Shown here in pieces: positions 51,169-63,937 of a stretch of 64,000 nucleotides of DNA (positions are counted from its first letter, which is position 1; each line of letters starts with the position of its first letter). The stretch comes from Frateuria_A sp051900415. Lineage in GTDB: Bacteria > Pseudomonadota > Gammaproteobacteria > Xanthomonadales > Rhodanobacteraceae. Below the pieces are notes generated by a model. That model ran no database searches and was not told the DNA's origin. It saw nothing but the letters and a program-made list of their open reading frames with translations. The DNA lies in NCBI RefSeq assembly GCF_051900415.1, contig NZ_JBHZGL010000013.1:45911-109910 (forward strand), in the 5' to 3' direction. Both the position numbers and the translations under genes were made by a program.

Positions 51169-52042
51169 AGCCCCACCCCAGCGACACCGCGCTGCGGAAC
51201 TCCCGCGGATGTCCGCTCAGCGGATCGACGAACGCCAGCCCGCACGCCAGCAACTGCAGTGGCCGACTGAAATCGTCTTCTGCCTGCTCCTGCAGCACCG
51301 GATAGAAACGGTCGTTGGAAATCGGCGCGCCGAGCGCGGCCATGTGCACGCGCAGCTGATGCTTGCGTCCGGTATGCGGTTCCAGCGCATAGCGCCACAG
51401 CGACGGCCCGCGTTCGATCACGTCCACGCGCGTCTCGCTGTTGGCCTCACCCTCCACCTCACCCATTCGGAAGAACGGATCGCCCGACTCCAGCCGCGAC
51501 CGGCGCACATGCGGAAACGAAAGCTGCGGCAACGGCCCGGCCAACGCTTCGTATCGCTTGGCGATGCGCCGCTCGCGGAACAGCGCCAGGTACGCATCGC
51601 GCGTCGCCGGCTGCGCCGAGAACAACACCAGCCCGGCGGTATCGCGATCGAGCCTGTGCAACGGCACCAGCGCCGGATTGCCCAGCCGCTCGATGACCCG
51701 CGCCAGCAACGTCTGCTGCACGTAGCCGCCGCCCGGGATCACCGGCAGGAAGTGCGGCTTGTCGACCACCACAAGATGCTCGTCCGCGTGCAGCACCACC
51801 ACCTCGCCGGGGATGGCCGGCTCGCTCGCGACCTCGCGGAAGTAGCGCAGTTTCATGCCCGCGCGGAAGGGGGTGTGCTCATCGATCGGCCGGTCGTGGG
51901 CATCGAGCACGCGGCCTCGGCGCACGCGGTCCAGCCACCGTTCGCGGTCGATGCGCGGGAAGCAGGCACACAGGCCCTCGAGCGCAGTCGCCCAGTCGCC
52001 TTGAGGCAGGTGCACGGTGCTGGGCGCGGTGGCGTGGATCAT
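51167..52042 (-). CDS. RluA-family pseudouridine synthase
   Basis: 291 aa. ADEHLVVVDKPHFLPVIPGG and HRLDRDTAGLVLFS (catalytic Asp) define the RluA family. The C-terminal HTGRKHQLRVHMAALGAPI is the conserved end of the fold. There is no S4 domain; the N-terminal ~75 residues are atypical. The family modifies rRNA or tRNA uridines; the target is unknown for this subtype. Its TGA stop is formed by the arm of the inverted repeat at 51168. It is divergent from yaeQ. Confidence 0.9.
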   Translation of the reverse strand: MIHATAPSTVHLPQGDWATALEGLCACFPRIDRERWLDRVRRGRVLDAHDRPIDEHTPFRAGMKLRYFREVASEPAIPGEVVVLHADEHLVVVDKPHFLPVIPGGGYVQQTLLARVIERLGNPALVPLHRLDRDTAGLVLFSAQPATRDAYLALFRERRIAKRYEALAGPLPQLSFPHVRRSRLESGDPFFRMGEVEGEANSETRVDVIERGPSLWRYALEPHTGRKHQLRVHMAALGAPISNDRFYPVLQEQAEDDFSRPLQLLACGLAFVDPLSGHPREFRSAVSLGWG

Positions 52043-52069
52043 CCGGCCAGCTTAGCGCCCGCCGAGGCG

Positions 52070-52075
52070 TACAAT
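52070..52075 (+). promoter_or_regulatory. Candidate -10 box of yaeQ
   Basis: TACAAT, 28 bases before the ATG. No clear -35 is seen. Confidence 0.4.
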
Positions 52076-52103
52076 GACCGATTGACCCGCACCAGGCACG
52101 ACC

Positions 52104-52658
52104 ATGGCCCTCAACGCCACCATCCACAAGGCCGAGCTGTCGATCAGCGACATGGACCGGCACTACTACGCCACCCACGCGCTGACCCTCGCACGCCACC
52201 CTTCCGAGACCGAGGAACGGCTGATGGTGCGCCTGCTCGCCTTCGCGTTGCACGCGGACGAGCGGCTGGAGTTCGGCAAGGGCCTGAGCGACGAGGACGA
52301 GCCCGCGCTGTGGCGGCGCGCGTACACCGACGAAGTCGAACAGTGGATCGAGCTCGGCCAGCCGGACGAGGCGCGCATCCGCAAGGCCTGCGGCCGGGCG
52401 CGCCAGGTCGTGGTGGTCAACTACGGCGGACGCGTCGCCGACATCTGGTGGGACAAGGTGGGCGTTTCGCTCTCGCGCAACGACAATCTCACGGTGCTCG
52501 ACATCGACGAGGCTACCGTGGGCGAGCTCACCGCCCTGTGCGAACGCGGCATGCGGCTGCAGTGCCTGATCCAGGATGGCGAGCTGCAGCTGATCAGCGG
52601 CGACACGACCCTGGCGATCCGACCGCGCGCCCGCATGGGCGAATACGCCGCCGCCTGA
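52104..52658 (+). CDS. yaeQ: YaeQ-family protein
   Basis: 184 aa, the usual length. Opens ATIHKAELSISDMDRHYYA; ETEERLMVRLLAFALHADE, LWRRAYTDEVEQWIELGQPD and the later DIWWDK are typical of YaeQ, which has a PD-(D/E)XK-like fold. The family was once linked to suppression of RfaH loss; its function is unresolved. It is monocistronic, ending before a repeat array. Confidence 0.92.
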   Translation: MALNATIHKAELSISDMDRHYYATHALTLARHPSETEERLMVRLLAFALHADERLEFGKGLSDEDEPALWRRAYTDEVEQWIELGQPDEARIRKACGRARQVVVVNYGGRVADIWWDKVGVSLSRNDNLTVLDIDEATVGELTALCERGMRLQCLIQDGELQLISGDTTLAIRPRARMGEYAAA

Positions 52659-52673
52659 CGCCCGACCTCCGCA

Positions 52674-53038
52674 TGTAGGAGCGCACCTGTGCGCGACCGC
52701 ATGCATAACCGTGCCCCGCGGTCGCGCACAGGTGCGCTCCTACATCAGCGCGGCCACCGCCCAGCAACTACCGCAACGACAGCGTTTTGCGGCCTGTAGA
52801 GCACGGATTCCCGCATCGTTGTAGGAGCGCACCCTGTGCGCGACCGCCATGCACAACCGTGCCCTGCGGTCGCGCACAGGTGCGCTCCTACATCAGCACG
52901 GCCAACGCCCAGCAACTACCGCAACGACGTTGAGCGGCCTGTAGGGCACGCGGATTCCCGCATCGTTGTAGGAGCGCACCCTGTGCGCGACCGCCATGCA
53001 CGACCGTGCCCCGCGGTCGCGCACAGGTGCGCTCCTAC
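52674..53038. repeat. Tandem array: three hairpin repeats with crbS-derived spacers
   Basis: Three TGTAGGAGCGC hairpins lie at 52674-52744, 52820-52892 and 52967-53038, spaced 146-147 bases. The 74-75-base spacers resemble each other and the 3' end of crbS at 53039-53125 (for example TTGAGCGGCCTGTAGGGCAC against TTGAGCGGTTTGTAGAGCAC). The array therefore looks like a tandem duplication of the gene end together with one repeat. The last repeat provides the TAG stop of crbS. Confidence 0.88.
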
Positions 53039-56000
53039 GCGCGCACGGCTGCTGCCACCCGCTGCAGCAGTTGCCGCAGGGCCAGCGGCTTGAGCGGTTT
53101 GTAGAGCACGCCGATTCCTGCATCGATCAGCCGCTGGCGCAACTCGCCGTCACGGTCGGCGGTGAGCATCACCGTCGGCACGTCCGGGTGGCGTCCGCTC
53201 AGTTCGCGCCACACGTCCCAGCCGGTGCGCCCGGCGTCGAGGTGGTAATCGAGGATGTGCAAGTCGGGCTGCCACGGCGCGGCCAGCGCCTGCGCGGCAT
53301 CGCGCGCGGCATGTACCTGCCAACCCCAACCGGTGAGCAGCGCACTGAGCGCCGCGAGCGCGGCCGGTTCGTTGTCCAGCACCAGCGCACGCCCGGCCGG
53401 CAGCGGTTGCGGCGGGGCCATGACGGCCGGCAGGCTGGCCGGCCGCCGCGCCAGCGGCACGCCCAGGTCGAACACACTGCCCTCGCCCGGCCACGAGCGC
53501 AGGCCCAGTGGATGCCCCAGCAGCCCGGCCATGCGGCGGGCGATCGACAGGCCAAGCCCCAGCCCCTGCCCGCCGGCGGCGCTGCCACGCCGGAACTCCT
53601 GGAAGATCATCGCCCGCTCCTCCGGCGCGATGCCCGGCCCGGTGTCCCACACCTCCACGCGCAACTGCGGGCCGCATCGACGCACGCCCAGCAGCACGCG
53701 GCCACGCTCGGCATAGCGCAGCGCGTTGGACAGGAAGTTTTGCAGCACGCGACGGAGCAACTGCGGATCGGAATGCACCCAGGCGCGCGTGCCGACCACG
53801 TCCAGACGCACGCCGCGGTCGTGGGCGATGGCGCGGAACTCGGCAGCCAGCGGGTCGAGCACCTCGGCCAGCGCGAACACGCGCGGCTGGGGCTGCAGGC
53901 GCCCGCCTTCGAGCCGCGCGATATCGAGCAGGCCGGCGAGCAGGCCTTCCGTCGCCGCAAGCGCGCCGTTGAGGTTGGCCGCGGTCGCTGCGTCGGCGCC
54001 GTGTTCGGTCAGTGTGTGGGCGAACAATTGCGCCGCGTGCAGCGGCTGCATCAGGTCATGGGTGACGGCCGCCAGGAAGCGGCTCTTCGCCTCGTTGGCC
54101 CGTTGCGCCTCGGCGCTGGCGGCGGCCAGGGCACGGGTGCGCTCCTCCACGCGAAGTTCCAGCGTCTCGTTGACCTTCTTCAGCGCTTCCTCGGCGCGGC
54201 GAAAGGCGGTGACGTCGGTGAACGTGGCGACGAAGCCGCCGCCCGGCATCGGGTTGCCGCGGATCTCGACGATGGTGCCGTCGGGAAAGCGTCGCTCGGA
54301 GAGGTGCCGCGTACCGGCCTGCATGTGGGTGAGCCGACGCTGCACCCGCGTTTCCACGTCGCCCTCGCCGATCAGGCCCTCGCCGATGATGAAGCGCGTC
54401 AGGTCGGCGACCGGGCGTCCCACCTGCAGCATGTCCTGCGGGTACTGGAACAGCCGCGCGTAGCAACGGTTCCAGGCGACGACGCGCAGCTCCGCATCGA
54501 CCACGCAGATGCCCTGGCTCATGTTCTCCAGCGCCGCCTCCAGTACGCGCTGGTTGAAGCGCAGGTCCTGGGTGGCCTCGCCCACGATCGCCGCGACCGT
54601 ATCCAGTTGCGCACGGCCCTGCTTATGCACCACCTCCAGCAGAAGTCGCGCCGAGGCCGCGCCGATCACCGCAGCCAGCTCATGTTCCACTGCATCCACG
54701 CGCGCATGCCCCGCGGCGCCCTGTGCCGGGGCCGAGGCGAACAGGTGAGCGACGCGATCGGGCGGCAGGAAGCGTTCGGCCAGCGCACGCAGTTCGGCCA
54801 CGCCTACATCGCCGACGCCGGCCACGCGCGTGGCCTGGCCGAAGCGCGATTGCGCCACCAGCCACATCACCGCCACGTTCGCCGCCAGGCTCAGCACCAC
54901 GGCGCGCCCCAGCTGGCTCCAGTCGCCCAGGCCGAGCAAACGCCCGGGCGACAGCCAGGCGATGCCGAACGGGCCGTGCCGCAATGCCGCCGGCATCGCC
55001 GGCCACAGCGAAGGCAGCACCACGTAGAGCCATACCAGCGTCCCGCAGGCCAGTCCCGCGGTGACTGCGCGCGGTCCCACCTGCGGCCGGTAGACCGCGG
55101 CGAGCAACGCCGGCGCCAGACCGGCCAGCGCCGAGAACGAGATCGCCCCGATGTCGGCCAGCGCCTCGTGGCTGGCCAGCACACGGCTGTAGCCCCAGGC
55201 CAGCAGGATCACCACCACGATCGCCACGCGGCGCTGGTTGATCACTTCGCCGCGCAGGTCACCGCGCTCGTCGCGGCCCCAGCCGGCGCGTACGCGCAGC
55301 GGGGCGATGAAGTGGTTGACGATCATCAGGCTGAGCGCCAGCGTCGCGACCACCACCATGCTGGTGGCGGCGCTCAGGCCGCCGAGGAACGCCACCAGCG
55401 CCAGAGCGTGCTGCTCGCGCGCCAGCGGCAGGGCGAGCACGTAAAGGTCTGACGGCACGCCGCTGGGCCCGAGCCAGGCGTCGCCGAGCTTCGCCAGCGG
55501 CAGGATCGGCAGCGCGATCAGCAGCATGTACAGCGGAAACAGCCAGCGCGCGGTGCGCAGGTGACTGCCGTCGCGACACTCGACCACGCCGGCATGGAAC
55601 TGGTGCGGCAGGGTGAACATGGCCAGCGCGCCGAGCAGGATCAGCGCGGGAAACCCGTTGGCTTCGTGCGGCACAGCCACCGGCGGCGGCAGGCCGGCCG
55701 GCAACGGCGTGAACAGCAGCGTGCCCAGCGCCAACATCGCGCCGAGCTTGAACAGCGACTCGAACGCCATCGCCAGCACCAGTCCGCGGTTGTGCGCCGT
55801 GGTGCTGGCGCGGCGAGTGCCGAACAGCATCGCGAACAGCGCCATCAGCAGCGCGATGTAGAGCGCGCTGTCCTGCCACGGCTCGGATTCGGCCAGTTGC
55901 CCGTGGCTGAGCAGCATGTAGCTCATTGCCACGGCCTTGAGCTGAAGCGCGATGTAGGGAACGATCCCCAGCACCACCACCGCGGTGACCAGCGCCGCCA

Positions 56001-56340
56001 GCCCGGAGTGGCGACCCAGCCGCACCGCGATCAGGTCGGCCAGCGAGCCGGCGTTGTACTCGCGTGCCAGCTCCACCAGCCGCCGCAGCACGGCGATCGC
56101 CAGCAGGTACATCAGGATCGCGCCGACGAAGGTCGGCGGCAGCCACCAGCCCGAGCGGCTGGCCTGGGTCACCGTGCCGTAGAAGGTCCAGGAGGTGCAG
56201 TGGATCGCCAGCGACAACGCGTAGACGATCGCCCAGCGTTTCTCGAACAACCGCGGGCGGCGCTCGCCGAGCAGTGCGACGCCGAACAGCAGGCCGAGCC
56301 AGCACGCGGCGGCGAGGGCGATCAGGGTGGGGCTGGGCAT
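53035..56340 (-). CDS. crbS: CrbS-like hybrid histidine kinase fused to a Na+/solute symporter domain
   Basis: 1101 aa. Residues ~1-490 form a sodium:solute-symporter (PutP-like) domain with about 13 helices. A region to ~630 and a PAS domain (~630-740) follow. The HisKA box has H761 in FLAAVTHDLMQPLHAA, then the ATPase domain with GPGIAPEER and GLGLGLSIARRMAGL, and a C-terminal receiver with D1031 in HILDYHLDAG and K in VLYKPLK. This is the CrbS/MxtR architecture, which controls acetate metabolism through the LuxR-type CrbR (candidate at 50310). The stop codon lies inside a hairpin repeat, so the natural C-terminus may have been altered. Confidence 0.9.
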   Translation of the reverse strand: MPSPTLIALAAACWLGLLFGVALLGERRPRLFEKRWAIVYALSLAIHCTSWTFYGTVTQASRSGWWLPPTFVGAILMYLLAIAVLRRLVELAREYNAGSLADLIAVRLGRHSGLAALVTAVVVLGIVPYIALQLKAVAMSYMLLSHGQLAESEPWQDSALYIALLMALFAMLFGTRRASTTAHNRGLVLAMAFESLFKLGAMLALGTLLFTPLPAGLPPPVAVPHEANGFPALILLGALAMFTLPHQFHAGVVECRDGSHLRTARWLFPLYMLLIALPILPLAKLGDAWLGPSGVPSDLYVLALPLAREQHALALVAFLGGLSAATSMVVVATLALSLMIVNHFIAPLRVRAGWGRDERGDLRGEVINQRRVAIVVVILLAWGYSRVLASHEALADIGAISFSALAGLAPALLAAVYRPQVGPRAVTAGLACGTLVWLYVVLPSLWPAMPAALRHGPFGIAWLSPGRLLGLGDWSQLGRAVVLSLAANVAVMWLVAQSRFGQATRVAGVGDVGVAELRALAERFLPPDRVAHLFASAPAQGAAGHARVDAVEHELAAVIGAASARLLLEVVHKQGRAQLDTVAAIVGEATQDLRFNQRVLEAALENMSQGICVVDAELRVVAWNRCYARLFQYPQDMLQVGRPVADLTRFIIGEGLIGEGDVETRVQRRLTHMQAGTRHLSERRFPDGTIVEIRGNPMPGGGFVATFTDVTAFRRAEEALKKVNETLELRVEERTRALAAASAEAQRANEAKSRFLAAVTHDLMQPLHAAQLFAHTLTEHGADAATAANLNGALAATEGLLAGLLDIARLEGGRLQPQPRVFALAEVLDPLAAEFRAIAHDRGVRLDVVGTRAWVHSDPQLLRRVLQNFLSNALRYAERGRVLLGVRRCGPQLRVEVWDTGPGIAPEERAMIFQEFRRGSAAGGQGLGLGLSIARRMAGLLGHPLGLRSWPGEGSVFDLGVPLARRPASLPAVMAPPQPLPAGRALVLDNEPAALAALSALLTGWGWQVHAARDAAQALAAPWQPDLHILDYHLDAGRTGWDVWRELSGRHPDVPTVMLTADRDGELRQRLIDAGIGVLYKPLKPLALRQLLQRVAAAVRA

Positions 56341-56366
56341 CGAATCACACGCCGCGCGATGTGCTG

Positions 56367-56387
56367 CCTCTCCCCTGCGGGGAGAGG
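56367..56387. repeat. CCTCTCCCC-type hairpin
   Basis: CCTCTCCCC, TGC loop, GGGGAGAGG, 26 bases upstream of the crbS start. Same short palindrome type as at 30207 and 33605. Confidence 0.7.
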
Positions 56388-56432
56388 GTCGGAGTGAGGG
56401 GCCGGGGCTTGCGGGAAAGGATGGTCATCCCT

Positions 56433-56596
56433 TGTAGGAGCGCACCTGTGCGCGACCGGGATGCATGGCGGTCGCGCAAAGGATGCGCCTCCACGGCAGG
56501 TCGCTCGTACATCGAGTGGCTCACGGAAACCTCCTGTAGGAGCGCACCTGTGCGCGACCGGGATGCCTGGCGGTCGCGCACAGGTGCGCTCCTACA
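56433..56596. repeat. Two TGTAGGAGCGC-type hairpin repeats
   Basis: One copy at 56433-56494 has a degenerate right arm; the other at 56535-56596 is nearly perfect (TGTAGGAGCGCACCTGTGCG and its complement). They fill the crbS/depolymerase intergenic stretch (56341-56702), in which no gene is seen. Confidence 0.85.
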
Positions 56597-56702
56597 AGGG
56601 GTCGCAGGCACGTGGGGTCGCAGGCACGAGGTTGGGGTTCGGGCCACTCCCTGCCCCTCTCCCCCATCTTTGAACAGGGACGGGGAAAGGGAACACAGCA
56701 GG

Positions 56703-57728
56703 TCATCGGGTGGTGGGAGGAAGCCCCAACGCCCGCACGGCATCGACCAGCCAGCGCAGCTGCACGCCCTGGCGCGTGTCGTAATCGGCTCCGGAGTATC
56801 CCCACCAGTCCCAGCATGCCTGCGGATTCAAGGGCGCGAAGCTCGCGCGTGCCTGAGGGTACAGCACGGCCATGTCGTAGGCGTCGGCCCAGCGATTGAA
56901 GCCGGCGTCGCGCACGAACGCCTCGCCCACCGCCTCGGCGTTCTGCTTGCAGCCGTGCAGCACGACCAGCAAGCCGCAGGGTTTGCCGGCGGCGCAGGCA
57001 GGCGGCAGGTAGAGGTAGCCCTGGTCGGCGAGGAAGGCGTCCTGGCCGCCCGGGCGCAACGCGTCCTGGTCGAACGTACGCAGCTCGCCGCGCGGCGCGG
57101 CCACGGCATGCGCCGGCTTGCCGAACAGTTCCGCGACGATCGCGCCCGCGGCATCGAAACCGCAGTGGCCCAGGAACGGCGACACCGACTTGCCGCAGTC
57201 ATCGCCCTTCCCCGTCACTGGCAGGTTGTGCGCGAAGGCGCGTCCGCCGTCGTCGTGCACCTGCATGCCCTTCAGGCCCGGCACGCCGTCACGCAGCGCT
57301 TCATAGAAGCGTGCACCGGCCTCGGCCACCGACGGCGCGACCATGGCGTCGTCCCTGCCATGCAGCAGGTACACGTGCGCGTCAGCGAGATCGGCAAGCT
57401 CGCCGATGCGTCCTTCGGCCGACTGCTTGCGCGCGCGGGCGACCAGCGCACCCACGTCCGGCGCCGGCGTTCCCTTCATGCAACTGCCGAGCGCGGTGGC
57501 GAGCTGCCCGCCGGCGCAGCCGTAGGGGCCGCCAGCGACGAGGGCGGCGCCATGGAAGATTTCGGGGTAGGCGATCTGCGCCTGGGTGGCCATGTAGGCA
57601 CCGGAGGAGAGGCCGGCGACGGCGACGCGCGCCGGGTCGAGCTTGAGCTTTGGCAGCGACGGGGCATCGCCGGCATGGGCGAGCGCGCTGGCGAAGAGGA
57701 GGGCCAGCAGGCCGAGGGTCTTGCGCAT
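56703..57728 (-). CDS. Secreted poly(3-hydroxybutyrate) depolymerase
   Basis: 341 aa with a signal peptide (LALLFASALAHA). AVAGLSSGAYMATQAQ is the lipase box with the nucleophile Ser, and YLLHGRDDAMV carries the Asp. PPACAAGKPCGLLVVLHGCKQNAEAVGEAF and DAYDMAVLYPQA are hallmark segments of the PHB-depolymerase esterase family. It probably hydrolyses PHB granules released by other cells. Its products would be oligomers for the hydrolase at 48285. GGAGA lies before the ATG. A downstream gene is not cotranscribed. Confidence 0.88.
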   Translation of the reverse strand: MRKTLGLLALLFASALAHAGDAPSLPKLKLDPARVAVAGLSSGAYMATQAQIAYPEIFHGAALVAGGPYGCAGGQLATALGSCMKGTPAPDVGALVARARKQSAEGRIGELADLADAHVYLLHGRDDAMVAPSVAEAGARFYEALRDGVPGLKGMQVHDDGGRAFAHNLPVTGKGDDCGKSVSPFLGHCGFDAAGAIVAELFGKPAHAVAAPRGELRTFDQDALRPGGQDAFLADQGYLYLPPACAAGKPCGLLVVLHGCKQNAEAVGEAFVRDAGFNRWADAYDMAVLYPQARASFAPLNPQACWDWWGYSGADYDTRQGVQLRWLVDAVRALGLPPTTR

Positions 57729-57751
57729 GTCGATCTCCAGCGCGGATTTCT

Positions 57752-57815
57752 TTGCAGGAGCGCACCCTCTGCGCGACCGGGTGGATGGCGGTCGCGCACA
57801 GGGTGCGCTCCTACA
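57752..57815. repeat. TGTAGGAGCGC-type hairpin repeat, variant left arm
   Basis: TTGCAGGAGCGCACCCTCTG on the left, GCGCTCCTACA on the right. It lies about 25 bases upstream of the depolymerase start. Confidence 0.82.
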
Positions 57816-57904
57816 GGATGACATCCCCCGCGAGCAGGAAAGGAGCCGGGTGGCGGGGAGTGGCTGTGCCAGCCCCTCCCCTGCTGCAGGAGAAAGGTGC
57901 GAGC

Positions 57905-60130
<2,226 letters not shown>

Positions 60131-60243
60131 GACTCCCCCTTCCCTTCTGAAACGCAACCATCAAGGGTTGCCGTGGACGCAGCCATCGACGATGGATGCC
60201 TTGTGATGCATCGATCCTAGGCAGCGGACGGCGGCGGGGCACT

Positions 60244-60257
60244 TGTACCTTCGTACA
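60244..60257. promoter_or_regulatory. Inverted repeat TGTAC-cttc-GTACA in divergent region
   Basis: A 5-base-arm palindrome with a 4-base spacer lies between the TonB receptor (start 60130) and the GntP permease (start 60342). Its form suits a NarL/LuxR-type regulator such as CrbR, but the link is a guess. No clear -10/-35 set could be placed beside it. Confidence 0.45.
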
Positions 60258-60341
60258 GTGCCCGGCTGCCGCCGCGCTGCCGATACTCGCCGGGCATTGA
60301 TGATTCCGGCGCGGGAACGCGTCGCTGGGGGAAAAAGCTCG

Positions 60342-61739
60342 ATGGCATTCCTGATCGTTCTGGTCGCGCTGGCGTTCCTGATGGCGGCGGCCTACCGCGG
60401 CTACAGCGTGATCCTGTTCGCGCCGATCGCGGCGCTGGGCGCCGTGCTGCTGACCGATCCGGCGTTGGTGGCGCCGATGTTCACCGGCCTGTTCATGGAC
60501 CGGATGGTGGGCTTCCTCAAGCTCTACTTCCCGGTGTTCATGCTCGGTGCGGTGTTCGGCAAGCTGATCGAGCTGTCGGGCTTCTCCAAGGCGATCGTGG
60601 CGGCGACCATCGGGCTGGTGGGCCGAAGCCGCGCGATCCTGTCGATCGTGCTGGTCTGTGCGCTGCTGACCTACGGCGGCGTGTCGCTGTTCGTGGTGGT
60701 GTTCGCGGTCTATCCGTTCGCGGCGGAGCTGTTCCGCGCCAGCGACATCCCGAAGCGGCTGATTCCCGGCACCATCGCGCTGGGCGCGTTCACCTTCACC
60801 ATGGACTCGCTGCCCGGCACGCCGCAGATCCAGAACATCATCCCGACCTCGTTTTTTGGCACCACCGCCTGGGCAGCGCCATGGCTGGGCACGATCGGCT
60901 CGGTGTTCATCCTGCTGGTTGGCCTGGCTTACCTGGAATCACGCCGGCGCAAGGCGGCCGCCGCGGGCGAAGGCTACGGCACGGACCTCGCCAACGAGCC
61001 GGCGCCGTTCGAGCACGGCAAGCTCGCCAACCCGCTGGTCGCGCTGCTGCCGTTGGTGCTGGTGGGCGTGGCGAACAAGTTGTTCACCGACTGGATCCCG
61101 CGCGCCTATGGCGAAACCGCCGCGTTCGAGCCGAGCGTGGTGGGCAAGGCCGAGCCGGTGGTGCAGCAGGTGTCCAAGGTCGCCGCGATCTGGGCGGTGG
61201 AAGGCGCGCTGCTGCTCGGTATCCTGTGCGTGCTCGCGTTCGCGTGGCGACCGGTAGTGCAACGGTTCGCCGAGGGCAGCAAGGCGGCGGTCGGTGGCGC
61301 GCTGCTCGCCTCGATGAACACCGCCTCGGAGTACGGCTTCGGCGCGGTGATCGCCGCCCTGCCCGGCTTCAAGCTGGTGGCCGACGCGCTGCATGCGATT
61401 CCCAACCCGCTGGTCAACGAGGCGGTGACGGTGACGGCGCTCGCCGGCATCACCGGCTCGGCGTCGGGCGGCATGGGCATCGCACTGGCGGCGATGGCCG
61501 ACACCTTCATCGCCAACGCGCAGGCGGCGGGGATTCCGATGGAGGTGCTGCACCGCGTGGCGGCGATGGCGTCCGGCGGCATGGACACCCTGCCGCACAA
61601 CGGCGCGGTGATCACGCTGCTGGCGGTGACCGGGCTGACGCATCGGCAGTCCTATCGGGACATTTTCGCGATCACGGTGATCAAGACGCTGGCGGTGTTC
61701 GTGGTGATCGCGGTGTTCGCGCTGGCCGGGGTGGTCTGA
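60342..61739 (+). CDS. GntP-family permease, candidate 3-hydroxybutyrate transporter
   Basis: 465 aa, about 12-14 membrane helices. LLTYGGVSLFVVVFAVYPFA, GAFTFTMDSLPGTPQIQN and GITGSASGGMGIALAAM are GntP-family signatures. GntP permeases carry gluconate and related hydroxy-acids; some relatives carry 3-hydroxybutyrate, which fits the neighbouring PHB enzymes. The start was placed at MAFLIVLVAL, with GGGGG seven to eleven bases upstream; a longer frame from 60243 was rejected. The TGA stop forms the first bases of a GAGGCAAGGC repeat. Confidence 0.9.
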   Translation: MAFLIVLVALAFLMAAAYRGYSVILFAPIAALGAVLLTDPALVAPMFTGLFMDRMVGFLKLYFPVFMLGAVFGKLIELSGFSKAIVAATIGLVGRSRAILSIVLVCALLTYGGVSLFVVVFAVYPFAAELFRASDIPKRLIPGTIALGAFTFTMDSLPGTPQIQNIIPTSFFGTTAWAAPWLGTIGSVFILLVGLAYLESRRRKAAAAGEGYGTDLANEPAPFEHGKLANPLVALLPLVLVGVANKLFTDWIPRAYGETAAFEPSVVGKAEPVVQQVSKVAAIWAVEGALLLGILCVLAFAWRPVVQRFAEGSKAAVGGALLASMNTASEYGFGAVIAALPGFKLVADALHAIPNPLVNEAVTVTALAGITGSASGGMGIALAAMADTFIANAQAAGIPMEVLHRVAAMASGGMDTLPHNGAVITLLAVTGLTHRQSYRDIFAITVIKTLAVFVVIAVFALAGVV

Positions 61740-61895
61740 GGCAAGGCTTCCCCCATCCGCCCTTCGGGCACCTTCCCCCGTGAACGGGGGAAGGATCCTG
61801 CCATGCGCTCCTTGCGAGCCTCGGTCCTGCCGTACGCCCCCTAGCGAGCCTTCACCCGTTTACGGGGGAAGGTGCCGACAGGCGGAAGGGGGGGA
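61737..61895. repeat. GAGGCAAGGC-type repeat, degenerate right arm
   Basis: TGAGGCAAGGCTTCCCCCAT opens the element, as in the copy at 50977, and includes the same nested CACCTTCCCCCG/CGGGGGAAGG palindromes. The right arm has drifted (AGGCGGAAGGGGGG). The gntP-like stop codon is its first three bases. Confidence 0.8.
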
Positions 61896-61949
61896 CCCGC
61901 CACGCAGCCCCATTCATGCGCGGCACGGGCAAAAAGTCCCGCAAGTCCG

Positions 61950-61955
61950 TATAAT
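61950..61955 (+). promoter_or_regulatory. Candidate -10 box of typA
   Basis: A consensus TATAAT lies 62 bases before the ATG. The -35 is weak. Confidence 0.55.
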
Positions 61956-62017
61956 TGCGGAGTTTACCCCTCCGAAACTTACGTGGCGGCTGACCAAGCG
62001 CCGCCCGGGCCTGTGCC

Positions 62018-63847
<1,830 letters not shown>

Positions 63848-63867
63848 CGCGCTCGAATCGGTGAAGG

Positions 63868-63894
63868 AGAGCCGCCGCGAGGCGGCTCTTTTTT
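63868..63894 (+). terminator. Terminator of typA
   Basis: AGAGCCGCC-gcga-GGCGGCTCT followed by a T run, 21 bases after the stop. Confidence 0.93.
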
Positions 63895-63937
63895 GGCTCG
63901 CCGTGTCCCGCCGCGCCGGAGCCCAGCACACCGCTTT

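Noticed and set aside
52674..53038. Three regularly spaced repeats resembling a short CRISPR array
   Set aside because: The repeats are themselves long inverted hairpins found elsewhere in the window, the spacers resemble each other and crbS, and no cas gene is nearby.
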